The notes under the pieces were generated by a model. The model searched no databases and was not told where the DNA came from. It worked only from the letters and a program-made list of their open reading frames with translations. A stretch of DNA of 64,000 nt from contig NZ_CP107931.1 in NCBI RefSeq assembly GCF_036023875.1, positions 1,302,001-1,366,000 on the forward strand. The letters are read 5' to 3'. The position numbers were made by a program, and so were the translations under genes. Shown here one piece after another: positions 41,958 through 50,123 of the stretch; within the stretch, counting starts at the first letter, position 1, and each line of letters starts with the position of its first letter. The DNA comes from Mycobacterium sp. NBC_00419. GTDB taxonomy: Bacteria > Actinomycetota > Actinomycetes > Mycobacteriales > Mycobacteriaceae.

Positions 41958-43607
41958 TTGCCTGACGGCGAAGTGGACGCCCGCGAGGCAGAGCGCATTG
42001 TGTGGGACGTGATTGTCGTCGGCACCGGTATGGGCGGCGGAACCCTGGGGTATTCGTTGGCGCGCGCCGGGCGCAAGGTGCTGTTTGTCGAGAAGGGCCG
42101 CTCGACCTTGCCCGGGACGCAGGGAACAATCCGCGCGGCAATGCCCGAGTTGGCCGAGCCCCAGGCATATCGATCGCAGGAGGCCTACTTCGAGGCATTG
42201 ACCCGCGGCGGCCGATCGACCGACGAGATCGAGGACATCAGCGGCCGCTTCTCGAAGCGATTCGTCCCGTTCATCGGCAGCGGGACCGGCGGCTCCTCGG
42301 CCCTCTACGGCATGGTCTGCGAGCGGTTCTTCGCCGAGGACTTCACGCCGCGCCGACACTTCGCCGATCCCGGCACCTCCAGCGTGCCGGACGCCTGGCC
42401 GATCACCTACGACGAGCTGAGGCCGTGGTACGCCCAAGCCGAGAAGCTGATGGGCGTACGCGGCCAGCCCGATCCGCTGCGGCCCGACACCGCCCAGTCC
42501 GGATTGCCTGCAGCACCGCCTTTTTCGGCCGACAATCAGCCGCTCGTCGACTATCTGACTGGCCGTGGGCTCCATCCCTACCATCTGCCGATGGCCTGTG
42601 ACTACACCGAAGGTTGTGGCACGTGCCAGGCCTTCCTCTGCGACAAAGCGTGCAAGAACGACGGGGGCCGAAACGGCGTTCAGCCGGCCATCGCCGAGCA
42701 CGGGGCGCGGCTGCTGGCGGAGTGTCGAGTCCTGCACCTGGAAGCCGACCGCACCCATGTTCAGAAGGTGGTCTGCGCGCACACCACCGGAACACTGGCA
42801 TTGCAGGCCAAAGTCGTAGTGCTGGCCGCCGGTGCGCTGGCCACTCCTGTGCTGCTGCTGAATTCCACATCCGGTGACTGGCCGAACGGATTGGCCAACG
42901 GATCTGACTATGTGGGTCGCAACCTGATGCGTCACCTCCTGGACTGGATCGAAGTGTGGCCGGAGTCGGGGTCGCGGATCACGGCCGAGAACAAGGAGAT
43001 TGGGCTCAACGATTTCTACTTCTGGGAGGGCCAGAAGTTCGGCACCGTGCAGTCGGCCGGTTCGATGGCCTCGCTGGCACCGATGGAGATGCTGACGAAT
43101 CATCCCGGCTTGTTGCCCCGAGCACTGCGCTTGGCCAGCCCGGCAGCGCGGCCGATTTACGAGCGCTTCTTCTCCGGCGGCCTGGTACTCGCAGCGATCA
43201 TGGAAGATCTGCCGTATCTCGACAACCGCGTTCTTCCGTCGCAGAACCCCGGGTCGGACGGTCGCCAGCGGTTACGGTTGCAGTACCGCATGCACCCCAA
43301 CGAGGCCGGGCGTCGCCGAATCTTCCTGCGCCAGCTCAAAGAAGTGCTGAAGCCGTATCGCAAACTCACCTTGCGCACGGGCGAGAGCAACACCACTCTC
43401 GGCCATGTCTGCGGCACGGTCCGCTTCGGGTCAGATCCCAAAACCAGTGTGCTCAATGCACATAACCGCGCCCACGAGGTTCACAATCTCTACGTCGCGG
43501 ACGCGTCGTTCTTCCCGTCCAGTACCGGATTGAACCCCAGCTTGACCGTTGCCGCCAATGCGTTACGGATTGCCGAACACATCAACAACGAGCAGTTTGC
43601 GAGCTAG
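41958..43607 (+). CDS. GMC-family FAD oxidoreductase 2
   Basis: 549 residues from the TTG at 41958, with GAGGAG 6 bases upstream, matching the start of the first copy. FAD motif VVGTGMGGGTLGYSLARAG; C-terminal GHVCGTVRFG and GLNPSLTVAANALR. The Cys cluster at residues 214-232 (C-x5-C-x2-C-x4-C-x3-C) is fully kept, but the CGTCRFG cysteine pair of copy 1 is CGTVRFG here. The proteins are closely similar over their whole length, so this is a recent paralogue. It is convergent with the Gfo/Idh/MocA gene at 43647. Confidence 0.85.
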   Translation: MPDGEVDAREAERIVWDVIVVGTGMGGGTLGYSLARAGRKVLFVEKGRSTLPGTQGTIRAAMPELAEPQAYRSQEAYFEALTRGGRSTDEIEDISGRFSKRFVPFIGSGTGGSSALYGMVCERFFAEDFTPRRHFADPGTSSVPDAWPITYDELRPWYAQAEKLMGVRGQPDPLRPDTAQSGLPAAPPFSADNQPLVDYLTGRGLHPYHLPMACDYTEGCGTCQAFLCDKACKNDGGRNGVQPAIAEHGARLLAECRVLHLEADRTHVQKVVCAHTTGTLALQAKVVVLAAGALATPVLLLNSTSGDWPNGLANGSDYVGRNLMRHLLDWIEVWPESGSRITAENKEIGLNDFYFWEGQKFGTVQSAGSMASLAPMEMLTNHPGLLPRALRLASPAARPIYERFFSGGLVLAAIMEDLPYLDNRVLPSQNPGSDGRQRLRLQYRMHPNEAGRRRIFLRQLKEVLKPYRKLTLRTGESNTTLGHVCGTVRFGSDPKTSVLNAHNRAHEVHNLYVADASFFPSSTGLNPSLTVAANALRIAEHINNEQFAS

Positions 43608-43646
43608 CCCATCCCAAAGGCACAGTGCGCCTGCAGTATCAGCGAT

Positions 43647-44645
43647 TCAGCTGGGTTGACGAATGGGTAGCCCCGCCGCGCGATAGATCGCATCGATGAC
43701 GGTCATTGTTTGGACCGCACCCTCCGGCGTTGTCCGCACGGGCTCGCCTCGCAGCACCGCCGCGGCGAAAGCATCCAGCTGATAGTCGTAGGTGATACGG
43801 CGCGGGAAACGCTCCACCCGTTTGCCTTTGGCGGAGCGAATGGTGAGCCGAGGGAAAAGGTGGGGCGCTGCGGGGCTCAGCCATCGCAGTTCACCGGCAT
43901 CGCCAACCACCTTGGCGGTGGCCCGGAACAGATCGGTCGACCACAGCGACACCCGCAACCGACCGGTGTGGCCCTCGGGGTAGCGCAATTGGGCAGTCAT
44001 AGCCCTGTCGACACGGGGGTCGCGAAGTTTCGCCTGGGCAGCAATGACTTCCGGCGTCGAACCGCCGAAGGTTCGCAGCATGTTGACCACGTAGCTGCCC
44101 GCGTCCATCATCGCCCCGCCGGCGAGATCGTAGTTGTAGCAGTTGCCCGAAAACTTGGGCAGCAGCACGCAAAGAGCGACGTCAACATGCTCGAGCTTGC
44201 CCAATTCCCCTGAAGCGATGATCTCCTCGACGCGCAGTGTCAACGGGTGATAGCGCCCCTGGACTGCCTCCATCACTACTCGGTCCGATGTCGCAGCCAG
44301 TTCGGCGATCTCTCGCGCTTCGGCCGAATTGGCAGTGAAGGGCTTCTCACACAGCACATGCTTGCCGGCTGCGAGCGCGGCCCGCATCCACTTGCCGTGC
44401 ATGCTTGTCGGCGCCAATATGTAGACCGCATCGATCTCGGGGTCGTTGACCAGCTCGTCATAGCTGCCGTGCGCCTTGGCGATACCGTGCTTAGTCGCGA
44501 ATGCTTGGGCACTGGAGACGTCACGGGCCCCGACCGCGGCCACCACGACCTCAGAGCTTCCCCGTGCGGGGTTGATGATGGTCGTCGGCGCGTAACCTGA
44601 AGCACCCAATATGCCGATTCGGACGGGGCTCGGACAGTCAGGCAC
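43647..44645 (-). CDS. Gfo/Idh/MocA-family oxidoreductase 1
   Basis: 332 residues from a GTG at 44645 (MPDCPSPVRIGILGASGY). This start makes the length equal to that of the paralogue at 44758; an in-frame start at 44720 is possible. NAD(P)-binding motif RIGILGASGYAP and the catalytic-Lys motif CEKPFTAN are present. The sugar-binding segment reads VQGRYHPLT and GGAMMDAGSYVVN, where the two paralogues have F[HY]-type residues and GCY-V-D, so the substrate pocket is changed. Such enzymes oxidise or reduce sugars or cyclitols. It is downstream of the 44758 gene on the minus strand. Confidence 0.82.
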   Translation of the reverse strand: MPDCPSPVRIGILGASGYAPTTIINPARGSSEVVVAAVGARDVSSAQAFATKHGIAKAHGSYDELVNDPEIDAVYILAPTSMHGKWMRAALAAGKHVLCEKPFTANSAEAREIAELAATSDRVVMEAVQGRYHPLTLRVEEIIASGELGKLEHVDVALCVLLPKFSGNCYNYDLAGGAMMDAGSYVVNMLRTFGGSTPEVIAAQAKLRDPRVDRAMTAQLRYPEGHTGRLRVSLWSTDLFRATAKVVGDAGELRWLSPAAPHLFPRLTIRSAKGKRVERFPRRITYDYQLDAFAAAVLRGEPVRTTPEGAVQTMTVIDAIYRAAGLPIRQPS

Positions 44646-44757
44646 CGCCGAGACGCTACCAGGTGAGCTCTGTAGCAAAACCGACCTGTCCCACCCGACA
44701 AAGTGCTTCTCTACCGGCACCCTGGAATCGGTCCGCGCGTCCGCCCGATCAGTTGCT

Positions 44758-45756
44758 TTAGGCCGGCTTGCGGACCGGCAATCCCGCGGCGCGATAGATC
44801 GAATCGATCACGGTCATGTTCTCGACCGCTTCGGCAGGTGTCGTCTTCACTGGCCCTCCGCGCAGCACCGCCGCAGCGAACGCGTCGAGTTGGTAGGAGT
44901 AGGTGGGGCGCGACCCGAAGTGCTCGACGCGCTTGCCCGCACTCGTTCGTACCGTCAATCGGTGGAACGCCTGCGGAACCAACGGATTGATTACACGCAA
45001 CTGGCCGCGGTCACCGACCACTGTGGCAGTGATCCGCAGCAGATCCCGCGACCACATCGAGCAGTGGATGCGGCCAGTGTGCCCATCGACAAACCGCAGA
45101 TCTGCCGTCATGGCCCGGTCGACATCGGGACCGCGGGTTTTCGCTTGCGCGGAAACGACTTCCGGGGTCGAGCCACCGAAGGTGCGCACCATGTCGACGG
45201 CGTAGCAGCCGGCGTCCATGAGTGCACCGCCAGCCAGGGAATAGTTGTAGCGAATGTCGGAGAACCTGGGCAAGGGAAAACAGAATGCCGCCTCGACCCG
45301 CTGGAGGGTGCCTAGCTCGCCCGAGGCGATGATCTGCTCGATACGAGCCGTGAGCGGGTGGTAGCGGTAGTGAAAAGCCTCCATCACCACGCGATCCGAT
45401 GTTGCGGCTAGCTCGGTGATCTCACGAGCCTCGTCGGCGTTGGCTGTCAGCGGCTTCTCGCAGAGGACGTGCTTTCCAGCGGCGATCGCAGCTTTGGTCC
45501 ACCGGCCGTGCAACCCGTTTGGCAGCGGGTTGTAGATGGCATTGACATCGGAGTCTCCGATCAACGCCTCGTAGCTGTCGTGGACCCGCGCAATCCCGTG
45601 CCGTGTCGCGAATTCCTGGGCCCGACCAACATCACGCGCCGCGACGGCTGCCACCACGACTTCGCTTGTCTCCGTTGCCGGCTTCACCAGAGCGGCGGGT
45701 GCAATCCGCGCCGCACCCAGGATGCCGATCCGTACAGAGGCCCGACTATCCCCCAT
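44758..45756 (-). CDS. Gfo/Idh/MocA-family oxidoreductase 2
   Basis: 332 residues, MGDSRASVRIGILGAARIAP. It has the complete set of family motifs: CEKPLTAN with the catalytic Lys, MEAFHYRYHPLT, and GGALMDAGCYAVD. Similarity to dihydrodiol/xylose dehydrogenase-like members suggests NADP-dependent sugar oxidoreduction. It is divergent from the alpha/beta hydrolase at 45834. It is the most canonical of the three paralogues. A role in making an unusual sugar for the glycolipid is inferred. Confidence 0.84.
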   Translation of the reverse strand: MGDSRASVRIGILGAARIAPAALVKPATETSEVVVAAVAARDVGRAQEFATRHGIARVHDSYEALIGDSDVNAIYNPLPNGLHGRWTKAAIAAGKHVLCEKPLTANADEAREITELAATSDRVVMEAFHYRYHPLTARIEQIIASGELGTLQRVEAAFCFPLPRFSDIRYNYSLAGGALMDAGCYAVDMVRTFGGSTPEVVSAQAKTRGPDVDRAMTADLRFVDGHTGRIHCSMWSRDLLRITATVVGDRGQLRVINPLVPQAFHRLTVRTSAGKRVEHFGSRPTYSYQLDAFAAAVLRGGPVKTTPAEAVENMTVIDSIYRAAGLPVRKPA

Positions 45757-45820
45757 CGACGGAGAATAACACCAGATGGTCCGCAGTGCCGTTCCTTGGT
45801 GTGTTCTTCGACAGCGCAGA

Positions 45821-45826
45821 TACGAT
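45821..45826 (+). promoter_or_regulatory. Probable -10 box for a leaderless alpha/beta hydrolase mRNA
   Basis: TACGAT ends 7 bases before the GTG at 45834, the spacing expected when transcription begins at the start codon, as is frequent in mycobacteria. No ribosome binding site is visible there. Confidence 0.4.
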
Positions 45827-45833
45827 CGTCGCT

Positions 45834-46631
45834 GTGGACCTGTTCGTGCGTGAATCCGGTCAGGTCGATGCGCCCGCAGTCGTCTTTCTGCACGGCGGGA
45901 TCGTCAGCGGCTGGTCGTGGGACCCAGTGGTCACCCAGCTGCAGCACTACCGCTGCCTCGTTCCCGATTTGCCGCAGTACGGCAAGAGTTTCGAGCAGGG
46001 GCCGTTCAACATGAGTCTGGCGGCCCAGGCGATTGCGGAGTTGATCCGGTCCCCGGCCGGGCCGGGCCGGGCACACATCGTCGGATTCTCGCTAGGGGCC
46101 CAGGTTGCGGTGCAACTGATGGCCACCGAGCCTGCGCTTGTCGACAGGGCCGTACTGTCCGGAACGTTCATCAACACCGCACCCGGGGTCGGTGTGACGC
46201 GGCGAGTGGTGGGTGTTCTGGCCCGCACGGCATGGTTTAGGTGGCTCGCGATCAACCGCCACTGGCATCGCAACGACGTACCTCCGCCACCAATGGGTGC
46301 GGACTACCTCGAAGACGCGCGACTGAACTCGGGTGCACAGCTGGCCCACATCGTCGAAGCCTCGGCGGGATTCACCCTTCCCGAATCAGTACGCGAATCC
46401 CAAAGCGCCACTTTGTTTCTCAGTGGCAGCAAGGAGAGCGTCCTGGTGCGCCGCTGGGCGGCGGTACTCGCGCGGTCGATGCCCAACGGAGTCGACCGGG
46501 TCGCGAACGGTGTGCGCCACGACTGGCCGCACCGCCACCCAGAGCTGTTCGCCCGAACCGTCGACAACTGGCTGTCCCAGACCCCCTTGCCGCCCGAGAT
46601 CCGCGTGCCCCCATCTCGGAGGGCCCGCTAG
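45834..46631 (+). CDS. Alpha/beta hydrolase
   Basis: 265 residues from the GTG at 45834 (MDLFVRESGQVDAPAVVFLHGG); a GTG at 45786 would add 16 residues. Oxyanion motif FLHGGIVSGWSW, nucleophile GFSLGAQVA (Gly-x-Ser-x-Gly), and a C-terminal His in RHDWPHRHPELF. The acid position reads SGSKESV, with Glu instead of the usual Asp. It lies between two Gfo/Idh/MocA genes on the opposite strand and is convergent with the second. It could be an esterase acting on acylated intermediates; the substrate is unknown. Confidence 0.8.
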   Translation: MDLFVRESGQVDAPAVVFLHGGIVSGWSWDPVVTQLQHYRCLVPDLPQYGKSFEQGPFNMSLAAQAIAELIRSPAGPGRAHIVGFSLGAQVAVQLMATEPALVDRAVLSGTFINTAPGVGVTRRVVGVLARTAWFRWLAINRHWHRNDVPPPPMGADYLEDARLNSGAQLAHIVEASAGFTLPESVRESQSATLFLSGSKESVLVRRWAAVLARSMPNGVDRVANGVRHDWPHRHPELFARTVDNWLSQTPLPPEIRVPPSRRAR

Positions 46632-46647
46632 GCCGAGGCCCCTGGGT

Positions 46648-47637
46648 TCAGGCGGGCTTTCTGGCCGATAAGCCGGCTGCAGAGTAGATCGCGTCGATGA
46701 CCGTCATGTTCTCGACGGCCTCGGCCGGTGTGGTCTTCACCGGTTCACCGCGCAGTACCGCGGCGGCGAAAGCTTCGAGCTGATCGGCGTAGAGGCTGCG
46801 CAAGGCGAAGCGCTCCACCCGTTTACCCTCGCCTGTTCGAACGGTGAACCGCTGGAACGGCGCCAGCGGGTTGAGCCGCAACTCCCCGCGATCGCCGACG
46901 ATCTTGGCGCTGAAGTGCGGCAGGTCCTTCGACCACAGCGAGCAGCGCAGCCGGCCGGTAAGCCCGCCGGCGAACCGCAATTCGGCCGTCATGGCACGGT
47001 CCACTTCGGGACTGCGTAATTGGGCCTGGGCGGAAACCACTTCCGGGGTCGAACCACCGAAGGTGCGCACCAGGTCGACGACGTAACAGCCGAGATCCAT
47101 CAAGGATCCGCCGCCCATGGAGTATTCGTAGCGGACATTGGAGAACTTCGGGAGCCAAAAACAATTGGCCGCCTCGATGCGTTGCAGGGTGCCCAACTCC
47201 CCCGAGGCGATAATCGCATGGACCCGCGCGGCGAACGGGAGATAGCGGTAGTACAACCCCTCCATCACCACCCTGCCCGATGCGCTGGTGAGCTCGGCGA
47301 TCTCGCGAGCCTCGTCAGCGTTGGCTGTCAGTGGCTTCTCGCACAACACGTGCTTGCCTGCAGACAGTGCGGCGCGTGTCCATTTGCCGTGCAAGGCATT
47401 CGGTAGCGGGTTGTAGACGGCATCCACGTCAGGATCGGCGAGCAGAGCCTCGTAGCTGTCGTGTACGCGCGCGATGCCGTACTTGGTCGCGAACTCCTCG
47501 GCACGTGACACATCCCGGGCCGCCACCGCGGCAACCACAACGTCGGTGCGCCCCTTGGCGGGTTTGATCACCACTGCGGGCGCGACATGCGCCGCGCCGA
47601 GTACGCCGATCCGTACCGGCGTACCACTGTCAGCCAT
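46648..47637 (-). CDS. Gfo/Idh/MocA-family oxidoreductase 3
   Basis: 329 residues, MADSGTPVRIGVLGAAHVAP. CEKPLTAN is present, and the next motif is MEGLYYRYLPFA: the His of RYHP is Leu here. GGGSLMDLGCYVVD follows. It is last of a minus-strand series: GT1 copy 5, TylF-type methyltransferase, this gene, with 41 bases before it. The changed sugar-pocket motif suggests a different substrate from the 44758 paralogue. Confidence 0.84.
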   Translation of the reverse strand: MADSGTPVRIGVLGAAHVAPAVVIKPAKGRTDVVVAAVAARDVSRAEEFATKYGIARVHDSYEALLADPDVDAVYNPLPNALHGKWTRAALSAGKHVLCEKPLTANADEAREIAELTSASGRVVMEGLYYRYLPFAARVHAIIASGELGTLQRIEAANCFWLPKFSNVRYEYSMGGGSLMDLGCYVVDLVRTFGGSTPEVVSAQAQLRSPEVDRAMTAELRFAGGLTGRLRCSLWSKDLPHFSAKIVGDRGELRLNPLAPFQRFTVRTGEGKRVERFALRSLYADQLEAFAAAVLRGEPVKTTPAEAVENMTVIDAIYSAAGLSARKPA

Positions 47638-47678
47638 CGGCGATTGCTAGCTCTGGAGCCTGCCTCTTGAGCCGACCG

Positions 47679-48491
47679 CTACTTGCGCCAGAAGACGCCG
47701 GTGCCGTCGATGTTGACGATCTCCCCGGTGATCCCGTGCTTGGTCCGGTAGTCGGTGACCGCCTGCTCGCATGCTTTCACCGCGAGATAGTCATCGACGA
47801 TGCAGAACCCACCCGGCGACAGCCGCGGGTAGAGCGCGTCGAGTCCCTGGATGGTGGATTCGTAGAGATCGCCGTCCAGCCGGAGCACCGAGATGCTCTC
47901 GATTGGGGCATCAGCCAGCGTGTCCTTGAACCAACCGGGCAGGAAGCGCACCTGGTCGTCGAGCAGGCCGTAGCGCTCGAAGTTGGACCGGACCTCGGCT
48001 TCGGACACACCCAGAATTCCGGCGGCGAACTCCGCCCGGATGCCCTTATCGGCCTTGTAGTTATCCGGATCCGACTTGGGCACACCCTGGAACGAGTCGG
48101 CCAGCCATACCGAGCGAGTGTGGTCGTCGTAGGCCGCGAGCACCGCACGCATGAGGATGCACGCGCCGCCGCGCCAGACCCCGCACTCGATGAGATCGCC
48201 GGGGATGTCTTCCTTGATGACGGTCTCGACGGCTTCCTGCAGGTTCGTCAGCCGCTTCATCCCGATCATCGTCTCGGCCTCGGCCGGCCAGTCCAGACCC
48301 AGTTCGCGCTGATTGCGGCCACGCGCGTCCGAGCCGGAGAGCCGCGGCAGGACGTTGTTGACCGTCTTGAGCAGCAGCCGGCGCCGCAGCGGCCACTCCG
48401 AGGGAATCCGCTCGTGCATCCCGTACCGGGTCAGATTGCGCCGAAGCAGGTCAAGGTACAGAGAACGAACGTCGGGTTGGGTGATGGTCAA
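47679..48491 (-). CDS. TylF/MycF-type sugar O-methyltransferase
   Basis: 270 residues from the TTG at 48491 (MTITQPDVRSLYLDLLRRNL), with AGGA 7 bases upstream; a GTG at 48509 adds six residues. SAM motif DLIECGVWRGGACILM, metal-binding LRLDGDLYEST and CIVDDYL are those of macrocin O-methyltransferase relatives. The rhamnosyl and fucosyl O-methyltransferases of GPL loci (Rmt, Mtf) belong here. It lies between a GT1 gene and a Gfo/Idh/MocA gene on the same strand, so it probably methylates the sugar added by that transferase. Confidence 0.87.
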   Translation of the reverse strand: MTITQPDVRSLYLDLLRRNLTRYGMHERIPSEWPLRRRLLLKTVNNVLPRLSGSDARGRNQRELGLDWPAEAETMIGMKRLTNLQEAVETVIKEDIPGDLIECGVWRGGACILMRAVLAAYDDHTRSVWLADSFQGVPKSDPDNYKADKGIRAEFAAGILGVSEAEVRSNFERYGLLDDQVRFLPGWFKDTLADAPIESISVLRLDGDLYESTIQGLDALYPRLSPGGFCIVDDYLAVKACEQAVTDYRTKHGITGEIVNIDGTGVFWRK

Positions 48492-48584
48492 GACCTGTTC
48501 CTGTCTCACATGCCAGCGTGTCGGCGCTGAGTGTAGAGCCGACGCGACGTTTGCTTAAGAGTTTTCGAAGATTTGACGGTTGAG

Positions 48585-49850
48585 TTAGCCAAGACGCCCG
48601 ACGGCAAACTTCTCGACGTGGTCGGCGGCAGCGGCCACGCTGTGCGCCGGCCCGTCCATCTGCGCGGCGATACTGCGGGCTCGAACGGCGTAGTCCGGGG
48701 CGAGGATCGTGCGCAGGTCGGCCAGCAAGGTCTTCTCGTTGGCGGTGGAAAAGCGTCGCGCGGTTCCCACCTTGAGCCGTTTGATCGCCGCCCCCCAGAT
48801 CACCTGGACGTCGGCCATCCACAGGATCAGCGTCGGAACCCCCGCACGCATGCTCGCAGCGGTGGTACCCGCTCCGCCGTGGTGCACGACGGCCCGACAG
48901 GCCGGAAAGACCGTCGCGTAGTTCACCGCGCCGACCACCTTGACGTGGTCGAACTGCGGGGCACTGCTGAAGTCGGTCCAGCCGGCACACAGCAAGGCGC
49001 GCTCACCGAGCTGCGAGCACACCGACGCGATCATGGCGAGCATCTCGGCCGGTGACTGCACCGGGATGCTCCCGAATCCGAAACAGATGGGCGGGCTGCC
49101 CGCCGCGATCCACGAGGCCACGTCGTCGTCGGCGGCGGTGGCCAACTCCAATGTGAGGGTGCCGACGAAGGGGCGCTGCCCGCCCCAGCTCTCCCACTCC
49201 GCTGCCAGCCCCGGAAAGCACACGTCGTCATAGGCCTGAATCTCCATCGCACGGCGCTCGGCGATGCGCCGCGATACCGGCCCTTTGACCGGCGGCAGGC
49301 GCAACTCCCGGCGTTGGGCGTCCTCGACCTTCTTCAGCCCCAACCACACCAGCCACTCGTAAGCCTTCATCGCGGCACGCGTCACCGGTGCGGGCAGCTT
49401 CGGAACGAGATGGCCGTTGACGCGGATCGGGAACCACAGCAGCGTGGCCAGCGGGATGTCGTGATAGTCGGCGACATTGATCGCGAGTTCCTCATAGCTC
49501 ACCCCGGTGATGATCAGATCGGCGTCCGCGGTCAGCGCCGTGAGCATCGTGCTCATCTCTGCCCACGCCCGGGCGCCTGGTTCGCGCGACTCCTGAAAGT
49601 GCTTCTTGACGTCGCGGACCCGCCAGAAGTTGCGGAAGAAGTAGGCCCAGAAGTCACGGGTGTCTTCCAGCCACGCCTGCGTGTCCGGGCCATACGCGAC
49701 CGCCGAGAGCCCGACGGATTCGACCGACCCGATGAGATCGGGCGGCACCGCCATGCACACCTGGTGGCCACGGCGCATGAGTTCGCGACCCAGCGCGATC
49801 CCGGGTTCGACGTCTCCGCGGGTTCCGTAGAAAGCCAGCACAACTTTCAT
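48585..49850 (-). CDS. GT1-family glycosyltransferase (GPL Gtf-like), copy 5
   Basis: 421 residues from the ATG at 49850 (MKVVLAFYGTRGDVEPGIALG), chosen to match the other four copies; an upstream GTG at 49871 adds seven residues. Donor site HHGGAGTTAASMRAGVPTLILWMADVQVIWGAAIKRLKVG resembles copies 1 and 2 more than 3 and 4. It starts a three-gene minus-strand unit with the methyltransferase and the third Gfo/Idh/MocA gene. Confidence 0.86.
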   Translation of the reverse strand: MKVVLAFYGTRGDVEPGIALGRELMRRGHQVCMAVPPDLIGSVESVGLSAVAYGPDTQAWLEDTRDFWAYFFRNFWRVRDVKKHFQESREPGARAWAEMSTMLTALTADADLIITGVSYEELAINVADYHDIPLATLLWFPIRVNGHLVPKLPAPVTRAAMKAYEWLVWLGLKKVEDAQRRELRLPPVKGPVSRRIAERRAMEIQAYDDVCFPGLAAEWESWGGQRPFVGTLTLELATAADDDVASWIAAGSPPICFGFGSIPVQSPAEMLAMIASVCSQLGERALLCAGWTDFSSAPQFDHVKVVGAVNYATVFPACRAVVHHGGAGTTAASMRAGVPTLILWMADVQVIWGAAIKRLKVGTARRFSTANEKTLLADLRTILAPDYAVRARSIAAQMDGPAHSVAAAADHVEKFAVGRLG

Positions 49851-50123
49851 CGCGTGATCGTGGCCCTTCACTTTCGGTGCTCAAGCTGCAGATGAATGTC
49901 GGCGGATCGCGTGACGCCGCCCAGCCGCCCCGGAGCGTAACCCGCTCCCCGGATGGTCGACGATGAATCACCACGGATTTGGTCGGGGCAACCGCATAAT
50001 TAGCCGAGCCGAAGCTTGGGTCGACTACTGTGAGGTGTCGAATGGTTCGATCCCGCGCCGATCACATGTCGTTGTGAGCCTCCGGTCGTCACGGGCGAAC
50101 CCTTTTTCATCGGAGGCTATTCA
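49851..50123. other. Divergent intergenic region without a gene
   Basis: 273 bases between GT1 copy 5 and the first condensation-fold acyltransferase. The right end has ATCGGAGG before the GTG at 50124. The leader CGAACCC...CATCGGAGGC is repeated before the paralogue at 52745. I see no open reading frame, repeat or hairpin that looks real. Confidence 0.6.
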
